From NCBI GenBank assembly GCA_001791465.1, contig MGER01000038.1, positions 1 to 5,588 of the forward strand: a stretch of DNA of 5,588 nt, given 5' to 3'. Below are positions 5,172-5,588 of the stretch, piece by piece (the stretch's first letter is position 1; each line of letters opens with the position of its first letter). A model generated the notes under the pieces. It searched no databases and was not told where the DNA came from. It worked only from the letters and a program-made list of their open reading frames with translations. This DNA comes from Candidatus Uhrbacteria bacterium RIFCSPLOWO2_02_FULL_49_11. GTDB lineage: Bacteria; Patescibacteriota; Patescibacteriia; 2-02-FULL-49-11. The translations under genes were made by a program, and so were the position numbers.

Positions 5172-5522
5172 TTATTCTGGAAATATACCACCCGTCGAAA
5201 AATAAATGGTTATATTACCCATTGAAAAGCTATTCACTACTGTTGACGTCGCCGATCCAGTAATAATGCTACCGCCCACTATATCCTCTCCCGCAATTAT
5301 GCTATTTTGCCCGGTGATAATGCGTTGGCGTGTTATTATTGTCGCATTGGATGTGGCGCGAGGTCTTATGGTAATGGATGATCTGCTTCTTACGTTGCAG
5401 ATATATGTTGGATCATCTGCTACGTTATCAGTGATATTGCACGTTGCTACTGCTAAAATAGGTGATGCAAATAATAGGGAGATGCCGATGCCGCTAATAA
5501 TACCAAAGAAAAGTTTTCTCAT
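5172..5522 (-). CDS. Small secreted protein of unknown function with Ile-rich I-I-x-G repeats
   Basis: The 116-residue product starts with a clear Sec signal peptide: MRK, a hydrophobic core (LFFGIISGIGISLLFASPIL) and likely cleavage after A24 or A26. The mature part has just two cysteines, C28 and C42, which could form a disulfide outside the cell. Five I-[I/V]-x-[G/R] units follow at 62-65, 68-71, 75-78, 81-84 and 86-89, spaced 5-7 residues, then ITGSATSTVVNSF (87-99) and NITIYF. The regular Ile spacing suggests stacked short beta strands, as in a small beta-solenoid; that fold is inference. I do not recognise the family; similar Thr/Ser/Asn-rich 'TG(D/S)A' secreted proteins are, from memory, frequent in Parcubacteria. 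A frame of similar length on the opposite strand lacks any signal and is taken as its shadow. The gene converges on the ftsQ unit and has its own terminator. It has no clear Shine-Dalgarno beyond AAAAAGG about 15 bases upstream. Confidence 0.75.
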   Translation of the reverse strand: MRKLFFGIISGIGISLLFASPILAVATCNITDNVADDPTYICNVRSRSSITIRPRATSNATIITRQRIITGQNSIIAGEDIVGGSIITGSATSTVVNSFSMGNITIYFSTGGIFPE

Positions 5523-5546
5523 ATGGTTGGTCTGCGCCTTTTTATT

Positions 5547-5552
5547 TTTATA
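5547..5552 (-). promoter_or_regulatory. Candidate -10 box for the secreted-protein gene
   Basis: TATAAA (5 of 6 matches) on the - strand lies 24 bases before the ATG, so a leader of roughly 18 bases would be made. There is no -35 match at the usual distance; that region is a 22-base purine run (5565-5586, with six G and four G in a row separated by one A). The rest of 5523-5588 shows nothing else. Confidence 0.3.
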
Positions 5553-5588
5553 ATTTGTTTTCGACCTTTCTCCCCTCCCCCCTTTTGT

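Noticed and set aside
5206..5553. 115-residue open frame on the + strand opposite the secreted-protein gene
   Set aside because: Its hydrophobic N-terminus is not a proper signal, there is no Shine-Dalgarno, and the - strand frame has a textbook signal peptide plus a well-placed terminator.

Overview
The window looks like a compact chromosomal housekeeping locus of a Gram-type-unassigned bacterium, most likely a member of the Candidate Phyla Radiation (Patescibacteria, Parcubacteria-like). The pointers are indirect: very short intergenic gaps, weak or absent Shine-Dalgarno sequences, a lysyl-tRNA synthetase carrying an extra HD-hydrolase domain, a divergent motif 3 in the seryl-tRNA synthetase, and a small secreted protein of a style common in that group. 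There is no rRNA, marker gene or 16S sequence here to prove the taxonomy. Nothing suggests a phage, plasmid, transposon or CRISPR array.

Layout, left to right on the + strand: a short leader with a perfect 8-bp hairpin (42-64); greA, transcript cleavage factor (78-557); a strong rho-independent terminator (580-607); lysS, a 700-residue lysyl-tRNA synthetase fused to an HD-superfamily hydrolase (660-2762); serS, seryl-tRNA synthetase (2769-4082), only 6 bases after lysS; a 46-base gap rich in small repeats; ftsQ, a divisome POTRA-domain protein (4129-4992). A 179-base gap follows, holding a consensus -10 box, a possible 27-codon hydrophobic micro-ORF (5039-5122) and a hairpin terminator (5126-5151). 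On the - strand a 116-residue secreted protein of unknown function (5172-5522) converges on that terminator. The last 66 bases hold only its upstream region.

Functionally the + strand set joins transcription fidelity (GreA), translation (LysRS and SerRS) and cell division (FtsQ), a growth-linked mix. greA is insulated from lysS by its terminator; lysS-serS read as one unit, and ftsQ may be co-transcribed with them as no terminator is visible between serS and ftsQ.

The two most interesting observations are (1) the in-frame LysRS-HD fusion, in which the usual fourth HD metal ligand appears to be Glu rather than Asp, and (2) -10-like hexamers placed only 5-7 bases before the start codons of lysS, serS, the micro-ORF and (weakly) greA, a geometry expected for leaderless transcripts.
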